A stretch of 64,000 nt of DNA from assembly GCF_017916325.1 (NCBI RefSeq), contig NC_090163.1:166001-230000 (forward strand), read 5' to 3'. Numbering within the stretch: the stretch's first letter is position 1; each line of letters starts with the position of its first letter. Shown piece by piece: positions 11,635-22,200 of the stretch. This DNA comes from Leishmania martiniquensis (taxonomy: Eukaryota > Euglenozoa > Kinetoplastea > Trypanosomatida > Trypanosomatidae). The position numbers and the translations under genes were made by a program. The notes below the pieces were generated by a model, which was not told the origin of the DNA, made no database searches, and saw only the letters and a program-made list of their open reading frames with translations.

Positions 11635-12007
11635 AAACAAACAGAGAGACTGACTTTGACAACCAAAGAGGAAACGGGGGAGCCTATTCGAAAAAGAAAC
11701 GAAAAAGGAAGCGGAGGTGCACACACACACGCACACTTAAGCGCGCGTGCGCAGAAAAGAGCAACAGGCGCAAGAAAAAGAAGAAGAGAAGGTGGAAATG
11801 TGGAGGAGAGAGAGAAAAAAAGAGGGTCAAAGATAGGAGGAGAAAAGGAAAGGGGGGAGCACGCCTGCACACATACACACAAGCAAAGCGACGTCAAAAA
11901 AAGGCAGAGGGTAGAGTTTGTGCGTGTGTGTGCGTGTGTGTATCTGAAATGGTAAAGGAGACGAAGGAAACCACTGTTTGCCGCTAAGCGTCGATATCGT
12001 GTTTTTT

Positions 12008-12024
12008 GTGGTGGTGGTGGTGGT
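12008..12024. repeat. (TGG)n trinucleotide run
   Basis: Five to six TGG units following a T-run, in non-coding spacer. Confidence 0.85.
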
Positions 12025-12392
12025 TGCTGAAGACCCCCTTTTGCTCTCTCGTGGTCTATGTATACGCCCTTCGTTCGATGTGTTGGCAGCGGGAGGGGAG
12101 AGGGGGAGAGGGAGGGAGCGGTGGCAGGGCACACACGCTCGCGCACAAACGCAAAGACGGGCAAGGGCGAGCTGGCAGTCGTAGCGCGGGCAAGACAAGG
12201 AGAGGGGTGGGGTGGGGAAAGAAGAACCACGCGTACACACAAAGGCACACATAAATACACCAAGACAGAGAGAGATGATGAAGGACGAAAGGAAGAAGAG
12301 AAGCGGCGGAGCAGGCGATTTCTTTATCTTTGGTTGGTGAGTTTGCGGCAGTGTGTCACGTGAGCTGAACGTCAAGACGAGGGGTGGCACAC

Positions 12393-12409
12393 GCACACAC
12401 ACACACACA
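12393..12409. repeat. (CA)n microsatellite
   Basis: About eight CA units. Further CA runs lie at 12676-12690 and 13130-13146 in the same spacer. Confidence 0.85.
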
Positions 12410-14454
12410 GCGACGGAGAGTGCGTCAAACTGTGTTGGAGGTTCGTTTCCTTTTTTGTGTGTCAGCTTTGTTTCTCCTTTTCGATGCGGTGCAGCATTTA
12501 GTAGCACTTTTCATAGAACGCTCGCAAGCGTACTTCTATATGGGGGGCGCTCAATAGGACAGCAGAGAAGCGAAAAGAGGCAAAGGGAAAAGAGTGGCTG
12601 GGCGGGTAGAGGATAGAAGAAGAGTATGTCTACGGAAAAGGCGCCAAGGCATGCACGTATACACCCCACCACCACCACACACACACACACGGCAACGACA
12701 CGAGCGGCAGTATCTGTTCAGAAGGGCGGGGAAAGCAGTCCAAGATTATACCTCTGCGCACCAGGGAGAGAGAGAGTGGCTAAATGAAGATAAAAATAAA
12801 AAAACACTCCCGGAAAGCAAATGGGGGCAACGGCTGGATGAAGAAGGAATAGGAAAGGCGGGCGCAACGACCTTACTTACAATTAGACACACACGCCCGA
12901 AGACACTAGGCAACTGCTACCTCGGCAAACGGAAGCGAAGTAGCCACCGCAGTGAGTCGAAGAAAGGGGCGTCGCAGGTGCTGCCCCGACACAAGGGAAG
13001 AGGGGAGGGTAGGCGGGTGGAAGAGGCCCTACTCCTGGAAAGTGGGCTGAATGAAGGACGCGAGGGGAAAAAAGGACAACGAAGAAGGGGTACGGAGATG
13101 CACACTTTTACGCAGGAATACGCGCCCCCTCACACACACACACACATGCACACACTTGCAGAGACAAAGAGACGCACCCAGAAAGGGAAGTAGAAAGAGG
13201 GGCAGTGGTACGAGAAGAATGGAAGGGGTGATGACTGGTGTGTGTATCTGGTGGTGGTGATGGTGTTAGCGGCTGGGGGAAGGGGGCGGTCTGGTGCGGC
13301 AGACACAACACGCAGACAAGTAGAAAACGCTGAAAACGAAAAAAAGCGTAATGCGAGGGCGGGCGGGGGCAAAACGGGACTGTGTATCCGCTCGCCCTTT
13401 CGCTTCTGTTTTTTTTTGCTTCTCTCGCACGGGCAACAGTGTGGGCCCCTCACACCCAACGAAAGGGAGACGAGGTAACAAGCACAATGACGGGGAGGGG
13501 GAGGAGGGGTCCTTTAACGGCCTTCTCGTCCACCTGCCTCTTGTGTATCTTATGCGCCTCCTTTACAGCTCTTTGTGGCGCTTATTGTTTTTGACCGTTT
13601 CCTTCGATTAGAGAGAGAGAAAGCGCGGCTGTGTGTGACTCTGGCGTCTGTGAATGGTTTCCTTTTTTTCTTCTTCTGTGGCTACGCGTTGTCTATAATA
13701 TGGGTCTCCTTGGTGCCTTGAGAAAGAGAGAGAAAGACGCCGGTGCAGCACAAACATCCAGGGACGAAGGACGAAGGGGCTGGGGCGACCACGACCGTCA
13801 GCGTATGCGCGTGTGCCCGTGTGCCACGTCGTATATGTATGTGCAAGAGAAAGGTATAGAGAAATGAAAAGTAGGGCAGAGGAGGAGGCAGCAAGTATGG
13901 GCCCAGTGGGACCCTTCCCTGTCCTACTGTTCCCCCTTTTGCTGGATGTTGGTGCGCGCGCAGGTAAGACCCTGCAGCCTGCGCATAGGCGTGTGCGCGT
14001 GTTGTCCAGATAGTCCGTGTACGCGAGCCGACTCGGCAAGGGGCAGACAGGGTCAGAGTAGGGACGTTGGTGGCGTGCGTGAGTTCAGAAGCCGCAAACA
14101 GGGGAAAGAGAAGGGGGTAACGTGGTGAAGAAAAGGGCAGACGGCGCCTCGAATCGGAGGGGGAGAGAGTGGCGGGCTCCTCCGCCAACGCTTTTGCTGC
14201 CGCGCCGAAAGACGGGGGAGAAGAGATCGAGAGAGAGGGCTGGCACTGCCCAGTACAGAGACACCTCTCAAGAGCGCTGGCAGCACCAAGAGGCATCGGT
14301 TTAGACGAACATATACACACTCCGATGATGGACGTGAACAATATCGTCCTTGATGGCCATCATCCGCTGGCAGAGGTTTTGCCTGCTTTTCTCCGCGTCG
14401 CCGGATTGACAGAGTCCGAAAAAAAAACAGAGGAGACCTTCACATCAGTTAAGG

Positions 14455-14475
14455 CGGCAGCCGCCGCCGCCGCCC
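14455..14475. repeat. (GCC)n trinucleotide run
   Basis: Five to six GCC units just downstream (in the transcript) of the ZMYND10-like stop codon, so in its 3'UTR. Confidence 0.8.
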
Positions 14476-14613
14476 TCTCTGAAGTTCGGATAGGGAGGCG
14501 GTGGGCGAGAGGTGGAGGAGTCGGGGAAGGGGTAAAGAACTCGGAGACGAAACGTCATCGCTTCTTTTTCATGCTTCCTCTTCTTACGAGCGCACGCCAA
14601 TACTGTGGTCTCA

Positions 14614-15768
14614 CTAATGATCGGCAAACATAACGTCGAAGAGCTGAGACATGCGCATGGCATCGCTGACGGCCTCGCTACGGTCACAGAGCAGCCGCTT
14701 CATCCTTTCAACCTGCGAGGCCCAATTCACGGTCGGTAAGTCAATGGCCGACATTAACCGCGGCACCTGCTCTATGATGAGGGTGCTGCGGAACTTCTCT
14801 TCCGTACCGGTTGGCGGCTCCATAAAGGACAGTTCCTCGAGCGCACGCTGGACATCTTGCAGTGCAGGCAGCTGATCCAGCAGTGTCTCGCTCATGAGCG
14901 ATCGTAGACGCAGTAGCGTGGCTTTCTTGTGCTGCGTGTACGGGTACTGTCGACGACAGCCGGCGTCGCACAGCAGCTTATGCAGGCAGAACCACGCATG
15001 TGCCTCTGGCACACATACCCGCTGCGACTCGTTCCCATGCGCCAAGACAAAGGCGCCGCTCTGAAACTTCTGCACCTCGCCAGCAGAACTCCGCAGCCAC
15101 GGCTGAAGGAGCAGCACCTCAGCCAAGCCGAAAGGGATGTCGTTCTTCCGCAAGATGCTGTTCATGGCAGACATCGGCAGAGCATCTAAGCGGTCCGTGA
15201 CGAACCACAGCAACGAGATGCATCCCATTGCACGCTGAATGCGCTGCTCCCGTAGCTGCTGCTCCAGGTACGCGAGCGGGCTCTCCTTCGCGGCTGCAGC
15301 AGGTACTTCGCCAAGGTTCTTCTCAGAGAAGAGACAAGACACCTGGCGCCAACAGTAATCAATCAGCTCTAGAACGTCATCGCCGAATCCAACCACGACT
15401 TCCTCGTAAAAGCATATGCACTCCAGCAGGTTCACCAGTACCGACTCGTAAGCGCAATACATATACGTCGCCGTCGGGTTTTGTGTGACCGCCTCGAAAA
15501 CGCCCGGCAGCACGCGCTGCCGCCAAACCTCCATCACCAGCAGCTCGTGCAGGACGTCGCCAAGCTTGTCGTGCTCCAGGAGGAATGACTTCACGAAGTC
15601 GTCTGTCTTCTGCGTGGCGTTGCTGTGCGTGCACATGTTGAGCCGTTCTATTGCCTCACGTTGATCTTTCCAGGAAGGCGTGCCCACCTCTTCCATCGAG
15701 AAGGACCGTAGCTGCCGAATGCTGATCTCTGCATCCACGGGTGACATGACAGTGCCTCTGTACTCCAT
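14614..15768 (-). CDS. ZMYND10-like dynein preassembly factor lacking the MYND finger
   Basis: The protein has 384 residues. It aligns by eye along its length with the N-terminal helical region of ZMYND10, a cytoplasmic factor that helps axonemal dynein heavy chains fold with HSP90 and DNAAF partners. Shared features in order are the N-terminal IRQLRSFSMEEVG segment, REAIERLNM, ELLVMEVWRQRVLP, VNLLECICFYEEV, ELIDYCWR, RSLMSETLLDQLPALQ and the IIEQVP segment. Human ZMYND10 (about 440 residues) ends in a MYND finger. This protein stops where that finger should begin, after FDVMFADH, and no Cys-rich continuation was found downstream in other frames. The loss therefore looks genuine rather than a frameshift. 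The start is the ATG at 15766-15768, just after a strong polypyrimidine tract and AG. Confidence 0.8.
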   Translation of the reverse strand: MEYRGTVMSPVDAEISIRQLRSFSMEEVGTPSWKDQREAIERLNMCTHSNATQKTDDFVKSFLLEHDKLGDVLHELLVMEVWRQRVLPGVFEAVTQNPTATYMYCAYESVLVNLLECICFYEEVVVGFGDDVLELIDYCWRQVSCLFSEKNLGEVPAAAAKESPLAYLEQQLREQRIQRAMGCISLLWFVTDRLDALPMSAMNSILRKNDIPFGLAEVLLLQPWLRSSAGEVQKFQSGAFVLAHGNESQRVCVPEAHAWFCLHKLLCDAGCRRQYPYTQHKKATLLRLRSLMSETLLDQLPALQDVQRALEELSFMEPPTGTEEKFRSTLIIEQVPRLMSAIDLPTVNWASQVERMKRLLCDRSEAVSDAMRMSQLFDVMFADH

Positions 15769-17304
15769 TTCAGCTTTGAGAGGTCGTGCAGAGGGAAAGA
15801 GAGAGAGACACAGGGGAGGAAGGGAGGGAACGGGGATTTGGTATGCGTGCCTGTACGCGGCCTTGAGTCAGCCGTGGCGGCTGTTTATCGAGTACTACGC
15901 ACGAATAAGTGGTGTGCCACGCCGGCAACAGGGAAACCCACCCCACTCCTCCAAGAGCACCCCCACTCGCTGTAAGCGTGAGGCAATGCGCGGCTGGGTA
16001 CGTGCTCTCAAAGATTGCGGATCCAAAGACAGGGGCACGAGGCTGGTTCCCTAGCGGCCAACGAGCAGTCTGTGTGCGGACGATGGTGTGGGCTCCGTCT
16101 CTGAATGCGCCCGCTGCGCTCGCGTCAGAAAATCTATGGGTGTGCGGTAGATGCTGGCCGCGGTACTGGTCTGCCTCAAGGTTTCCTTCCTTGTAGTCCT
16201 GTTGGTGTGCGGGTGCGAAGGATGTGATGTATGCGTGTGTTTGTGTGTGTGCTTGCCGTCGTAGGGAAGCGAAAGGAGGCAGCGGTGAGGAAAGAGCAAA
16301 CGTTTGTGACAGACGCACAGATCCAAGGTCGGTAAGAGCAGTCGCCCCGTGCAGAGGCACAGCGCCGAACAGTAGCTGTGGCGCCCACCAGAAAAAGCTG
16401 GGGCAGCGAAGCAGCGCTTCTCACCAGCCGCAGCGCGAGGTAGTTATCCCCGCCTCCTCCTGTCCTTCGAGCACGCCATGCAGAAATCGTTGGAAAAGCA
16501 AAAACGCGCGGAGGGGGGCAATAGCGCGGAAAGGCGGCTCCATGTTCTTTAGCTTCGAGTGTTGACCAGCATGCAGCATTACAGCGACCAGGAACGTGAT
16601 GTCCTGCTCGGTGCTGTATGAGGGCGGCGATTCCACGGCTTACGTGTGCGTCTAAGAATAGCAACGGGAGGAAGATGGAAAAAAAAGAGCTGTAGAACAG
16701 CAAACACACATGAAAGAAAGGGACACGACGGAGGACAGCCAACGAGCACGGCGGCCACAGCCGAGTTCTGCCCTCATGGATGAAAGAAGAGGGGGGAGAA
16801 GAGACTCTAAAGACGGCACTTACAGCGGGGGCGACTCGTGCAATAGAGTGACACCTCCGGCGCGCGACAGCATACACAGAAAAGAGCGTCCCAGGGGTAG
16901 CGTACACCAAAAATAGAAACAGGGAAGATGAGACGAAAAAGCGGAGGGCCTGAGGGCGAAAAAGATCTGACGTGGGCAGCGTCGTGAGGGAGAAGGCGGC
17001 GAAGGAGCACACAGACATACGGTGAGGGAGGGGGGCTGTGAAGGGACGATGCCACGCTCGATAAATAGATGGACGTTTGTCGGATCTTTGACGGCGCGAA
17101 AATGCAGCCTCCAGCGCCAAAGCGGAACGCAACCTCCTCAGGCACGTCTCTAGCGTACCCTCTACTGAAGCGCTTCATGCCTACAGTGTGCATACTGCTC
17201 TTCGCCCCCCCCCACACACACACACGAGGAAGAGGAAGAGAAAGAGAGAGCGTGTGCATCTATCCGAAGAGATCGAGTTCATGCGCTTTCTAAAGCTCAC
17301 TTTG
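15769..17304. other. 1.5 kb spacer between Aurora kinase and the ZMYND10-like gene
   Basis: Holds the kinase 3'UTR and the ZMYND10-like splice acceptor. The stretch at about 16020-16640 is less repetitive than most spacers. It contains a 74-codon minus-strand open stretch (16421-16642) whose composition looks protein-like, but no ATG lies near its beginning. Nothing else was recognised. Confidence 0.6.
15774..15830 (-). promoter_or_regulatory. Predicted spliced-leader acceptor for the ZMYND10-like gene
   Basis: On the minus strand, a tract of almost pure C/T (15789-15830) is followed by the AG at 15775-15774, only five bases before the ATG. If used, the 5'UTR is extremely short apart from the spliced leader. 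Confidence 0.5.
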
Positions 17305-18210
17305 TTAGCTGCGCGGTCTTTTTCCCGTCGGCGGCGTAATACCGTTTGGAATGTAGTAGTACTTCAGCAAGAACGGGTGGTTCAGCACGCGGTGCAGCGC
17401 CAGCCGCTTTGATCCTTCGCGTATGAGCAGATTTGAAATCAAATCCTTCGCCTCTGGCGGGACACTGTCGGGGATACTGTATTGCATCGCATGAATCTTC
17501 TTGTAGATTTGGTCGTTGTCCTTGCTGACGAAGGGGGTATGGCCGACTAGCAGTTCAAAGCAGAAGATGCCCAGGCACCAGAGGTCGGCGCTCATGTCAT
17601 ATGGCTGCCGACTAACTATCTCAGGTGGAAAGTACTCAGGTGTGCCGCAGGAGGTCTTGCGTCGGTTCAGCGGGTCATGCACAGACCAGCCGAAATCGGC
17701 AAGTTTGATGTTCTGGTTGTGGTCGAGCAGAATGTTCTCGGGCTTGATGTCGCGATGCAAGATATGGTGCTGATGGAGGTACAGAAGCGCCTCAGCTAAC
17801 TGCGCCACATAGCGGGCTGCCGTCGGGGGTGGGAACAGCTTCACGCGATTCAACTCGCTGTAGAGCATGCCATTGCTGCATGGCTCCAGTATCAGGTAAA
17901 TATCGTGCTCGTCGAAGAAGTAGGCGTAGGTGCGCAGGAGGTACTTGTGCCGCGTGTTGAAGGCAATCTCGATCTCGCGCCGCAGCTGGTTCGCAATGTC
18001 GAACTCTGCCAGCTTTTTGATCGATAATTTCTTGATGGCAACGACGTAATTGCTCTTGCGCACGCTCGCCAGGTAGACATCGCCATAGTTGCCACCTCCC
18101 AGCTTGTGCAGCAGCTCAAAGTTGTGTATGGTCCACTCAGACTTTGGGCATGGCGGGACAATGATAAAGTTGTTCACGACACTGTCGTCGGGGCCGACCT
18201 CTGTCGTCAT
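17305..18210 (-). CDS. AUK1: Aurora-type serine/threonine kinase
   Basis: This is a mitotic kinase of the Aurora family; in trypanosomatids AUK1 acts with chromosomal passenger proteins in spindle function and cytokinesis. From the ATG at 18210 the protein has 301 residues. It shows the Gly loop GGGNYGDV (38-45), ATP-binding Lys60, HRDIKPEN (152-159) and DFGWSVH (172-178), the last being typical of Aurora. The activation loop is RRKTSCGTPEY, with Thr186 the expected autophosphorylation site. It is shorter than animal Auroras and has no long N-terminal extension. The frame stays open upstream with an ATG at 18387 (360 residues), but a good splice acceptor at 18231-18232 lies between the two ATGs and the extra segment is Pro/Ser low complexity. 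I therefore prefer the shorter form. RAD50 lies directly upstream. Confidence 0.9.
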   Translation of the reverse strand: MTTEVGPDDSVVNNFIIVPPCPKSEWTIHNFELLHKLGGGNYGDVYLASVRKSNYVVAIKKLSIKKLAEFDIANQLRREIEIAFNTRHKYLLRTYAYFFDEHDIYLILEPCSNGMLYSELNRVKLFPPPTAARYVAQLAEALLYLHQHHILHRDIKPENILLDHNQNIKLADFGWSVHDPLNRRKTSCGTPEYFPPEIVSRQPYDMSADLWCLGIFCFELLVGHTPFVSKDNDQIYKKIHAMQYSIPDSVPPEAKDLISNLLIREGSKRLALHRVLNHPFLLKYYYIPNGITPPTGKRPRS

Positions 18211-19273
18211 TCTCTTACCCGCCGCAGCAGCTGTGGTGGGTGTGGATGTGTGTGGGTGTGGATAGGAAGGCGGGCGAATCAAAGAGGGCAGGCCTGTGGG
18301 CTCAAGGAGAGAAGGCGATCGTTGCTGAAATGGAAGAAACGAAGCAGTGGAAGACGGGGGGTCGCCGCCAAAGATCACGTCTCTCATCGATTCCGCAGAC
18401 GGAGAGGGGAGGGGGTGGGGCAAGGTAGAAAACGGTGGTGAGCTAAGCAGAGGGCTGGGCCAGAGAGAGGAGAGCGAGAGCGCCTAACCACAGGAGTGGG
18501 GGTGAGGAAGCGGTGGGAGCGCGCGACGCCGCAGGGACCGGGTAGACGCAAACGCAACGGCGGCGGTGCTTTCCTCTCTATCCGGAGGAAAGAAGAAAGA
18601 GAAGTTGATACGACCCCCTTTCGCCCATTGCTTACCAAGGCAGTAGCTTGTGACTGTGCACTTCTCTGTGCCATCGCTACGAAGTGGCCACCTCCGCAGC
18701 CGCTACTGACATAGAGCGCTGTCGTCTGCAGCACACACTCACACGCACAGGCAGAGAGAGAGGGGGGAGGGAGGGGCAGACAAAAGACAGAGGGAAAGCG
18801 GAGGAATTGTCAAGCGCAAGCAGTCAGAGAGAAGGAAAGAGAGTGGCGAAGAGAGGGAGGGATGATTTCGTGGCCGATATGCGGGGAGCGTGAGGTGAAG
18901 CAACAAATAACTCGACGACAAGACGAGAGCACCTCGGCATCGGCAACCAAGGCAGCCACACAACGGAGGTGCAGCTCGCGTACAACGTGAAAGGGCAACA
19001 AGAGAGCTATGGAGGGAGAGAAGTGAGCGTGAGAGCTGCTCCGAGTAAGCCCGCGCACGCAAGATGGCAAGCACACACGTCCTCAAAGTGACGGCAAAAA
19101 AAGCTCGTCGTCTATCACAAAGCAGCCCAAGCTATCGGCGTAGAACGCTTCGCGGCTGAAGCGTAGCGGAGAATCACAGCATGCGTGCGCGCACCGGAAG
19201 CGAGTTGGAAAGAACAACAGACAGAAATCGCACAGTGCACAGGGCCGCCCTCCCCCCCCCACCTCCCTCCTCC
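18211..19273. other. 1.1 kb spacer between RAD50 and Aurora kinase
   Basis: Contains the RAD50 3'UTR and the kinase splice acceptor. Apart from the in-frame Pro/Ser-rich extension described under the kinase, no coding signal was recognised. Confidence 0.65.
18231..18272 (-). promoter_or_regulatory. Predicted spliced-leader acceptor for the Aurora kinase
   Basis: A C-rich pyrimidine tract broken only by A residues (about 18235-18272, minus strand) ends in CCACAG, with AG at 18232-18231. It lies 20 bases before the ATG at 18210 and supports that start over the upstream ATG at 18387. Confidence 0.55.
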
Positions 19274-22200
19274 TCATGCAAAGAGTTGATCAAACGTGCG
19301 CTCGTCAATGACTGAAAAGGCGCCCTCTCGATCCTTGTGGACGTAGTAAAACTTCTCCAGCGACTGCCCACCAAGTGCACGAACAAACTGCTCGTCGTGC
19401 GTGATGACAACGAGCTGGAAGTGCTTCACCGCCCTCCGAACCTGGATGAGAGTGCGCAGGGCCTCTGCCAGGCTTCGGGCGTTGTCGTCGTCGAGGTTTG
19501 TTGTCGGCTCATCAAGTGCGAGGATGCCGCAGTCGCAGCAGAAGGCCTCGCTCAGCGCGAGTCGAATGATGATCGAAGCCAGCACCTTCTGCCCAGCGCT
19601 GCAGCGGCCGCGCATGTCCATCTCATTATTGCCCCGCTTCATGACAACGCGGTAGTTATAACTGCGCCTCGCCGCTGTCGTCGTTGTGCCTTCAGTCTCT
19701 GAACGAATTTCTACCGTGTCAATATCGCTGCCGCGGTACGTCTGGCGCCACAACTCCGCGATGATTTGGTTGATCTGCGCAATCTTCTCCTGGTGGTAGG
19801 ACTGCACTGCCTTCTCCAGCGCACTATAGTACTTCTCGATGTCCTGAATAGATATCTCCGTGGTTTGAACCTTCAGAAACGTGGAGCGGTAGCGCTTCTC
19901 GATGTGCCGGTACTTGTCGCCGCGGAGTTGCTCCTTCAGTTGATTCACATCAAGCAGCATCGCCTCCATGTTGCCGTCCTGCTGGGCTCGTATCTTCTCC
20001 AGCGACGTCATCTTCGCAGTGATCATCTCGCGCAGCGTTGCCAAGCTCGCCTGTCTCGCCTCCTCCCCCAGCAACTGCTCCACGCCGTGCAGACGGTCCA
20101 ACTTCAGAGAGGTGAGGGCGCGCTCCGTCTCTGCCAGGTGCGCCTCATCGGCCGCGATGGACGCCTCATGCTGTAGGACATCGATATGTCTATCTATCTC
20201 AAGGGAGCGGCGGTGCTGGTCACATAGTGTCTTCCGCGCCTCCTGGATCCTGCTTGCAAGTCCCTCCTCCTCCTGAGCCGCCGCATCGTACGCACCTTCC
20301 GTTTCGCGCAAGTGCCCCCGAAGCTCCTCCAGTCGCTCGATGCAGCCGTTCTGCATGTAGGTGAGCACTGGAGGCAGCGCCCGCTGCAACTGACGGAGCT
20401 GCTCCTCTGCGGCGTCCAAAGCACCGCGCTCCGCAGCTTCCACCCTCTGCAGCTCTGCACGGAGCTGCAGAAGGCGTTGCTGATGGGCCTCCACACTGCG
20501 CTGCGCCTCTGCTGCTTGGCGCTTCAGCTCCTCTACTCGGGTGCGGTGCTGAGTGGCCTCCTCCTGCTGTTTGCGAGCAGCCGCCTCCAGATCATCAAGC
20601 TTCGCCACCGCCACCTCCGCCTGAAACATCGCTGTCTTACGCTCCTGTAGCTGCCGCTCTGCTGCATTTTCGTCCTGGCCGCGCTCCACTCGCTGGGCCT
20701 CCGTGAACTGTCTGTTCAGGTTGTGCAGTCGCTCCGCTGCTGCAGCGTATGCTTCAGAAAGATCAGCAAAGGAGCGGTGTGACGACTCCTCTCGTGACGC
20801 GGCACCGTCGCCGCCGCCCCGCTTTCGTCCCCTCTCTTCCTCGTGCCACTCCGCCTGAGCCACTTCAGCATCCTTTTCCTTCCTCACCAGCGTGTCATGC
20901 AGCGCAGCGGTCTTCTCTTCCATTGCGCACACCAGGCACAAGTGCTGGTAGGCAGTGTCTAGCTGATGCAACACATGCTGGGCAGCATCACGGGCAGCGC
21001 AAGCCTTGCGCTGCTCTGCTCGATGCACCTTCATTCTGTCCTCCAGCGCGCCGAGGTCGGCCTCCAGAATCGGGATACGGCCCTTATGCTGCCGTACAGC
21101 TACCACAACGCTCTGCAGCTCTTCAACACTCTCGTAGGCGGCCTGGGCTGCGGTGACGGCTGTCTGCACAGCTGCCAGTGCCTCGGGGCTGGTGCAATGT
21201 GCGTTCTCGTTTCGCGTCAGAAAGTGCTCCAGCGCCTCGTCGGTGTCAAAAGGGCGCTCACAAAGCGCACAAGTCTTCCCCTCCTTCGCCAACGCCGCGA
21301 AGTCTTGGTAGCACGTCGCAAGAGCCTCCAGGGCATGGCGCCGCTGCGCCGCCGCCTCCGCTGCCTCTTTCGCTTCCCGGAGCACCTCCTCGTACGCGTC
21401 CATGTTGTGGACACGGCCGGCGCACTGTCGGGTGCCAGCGTCCACCACCTCGCGGCACTGGCGCAGCTCCTCCGTGCAGTAAGAGGTTTTCTGCTCGTCC
21501 ATCGCGCACGCCTTCTCCAGCTCCAGCAAGCGTGTCTGCAGCGAATGCAACTCCTCCGTCTTCAATGTCTGCATCTGGGCGGTTTGTATGCGCAAATCCG
21601 TTAGGGCCTGCAGCGACAGAGAGTCGGCAGCCACCCCATGTGGTGTCGCCACGCCGACCTCTTGCAGAATCGGAAGCACGTCTCGTCGCAAAGCCGTCAC
21701 CACGGCCGCACTGGATTCGTCGACCTGCTGGCGCAGCAGTGCTATATCCTGCTGGAGGCGCTCGAGCATCTTCCACTGCATAATCTCCTCTCGAAGTTGA
21801 GCCACATGACTGTTTTGCTCCTCAAGTTCCATAAGAATGCGCTCACTGCGCTGCCCTTTGCTGCCCCTTTTCCGCAACTCTTCCGCGGCAGCGACGCGCT
21901 GCTGCAGCTCCTCCGCCTCTGCCTGGACCTGTCGCAGCTGCAAGCGGCATTCACTTCCGCCAAGGGCTGCGACGGCAGCGGCGTTCTCCTTCAGGCGGCG
22001 ACGCAAGCTTTCCAAGGCCTGCTCGCGCATCTCGATCTCCTTCCTACACCCGTCTGCCGCGCGCGAGCCTCTCTGTGCGCCCTCCTCCGCGTCTCGAATG
22101 CGCTGTTGAAAGCTCTCTGTCACAGTGTGAACACTCTGACGCGCCGCTGATACGGCCTCCACTGCCTTCTGCAGCACACGCTGCAGGCTACGCTCATCAA

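Larger units (their letters stand above)
10842..14613. other. 3.8 kb spacer, microsatellite-rich
   Basis: It lies between the ZMYND10-like gene and the TPR-MYND gene and should contain the 3'UTR of the former and the splice acceptor of the latter. It is dominated by GA-rich and CA-rich tracts on the plus strand, which are CT- and TG-rich in the transcript. No coding frame with protein-like composition was recognised. G-run clusters occur near 12203-12217. Confidence 0.7.

Noticed and set aside
16176..17132. Minus-strand open frame of 318 codons downstream of the Aurora kinase
   Set aside because: It opens at a TTG codon, not ATG, and the translation is unstructured and unlike any known family.
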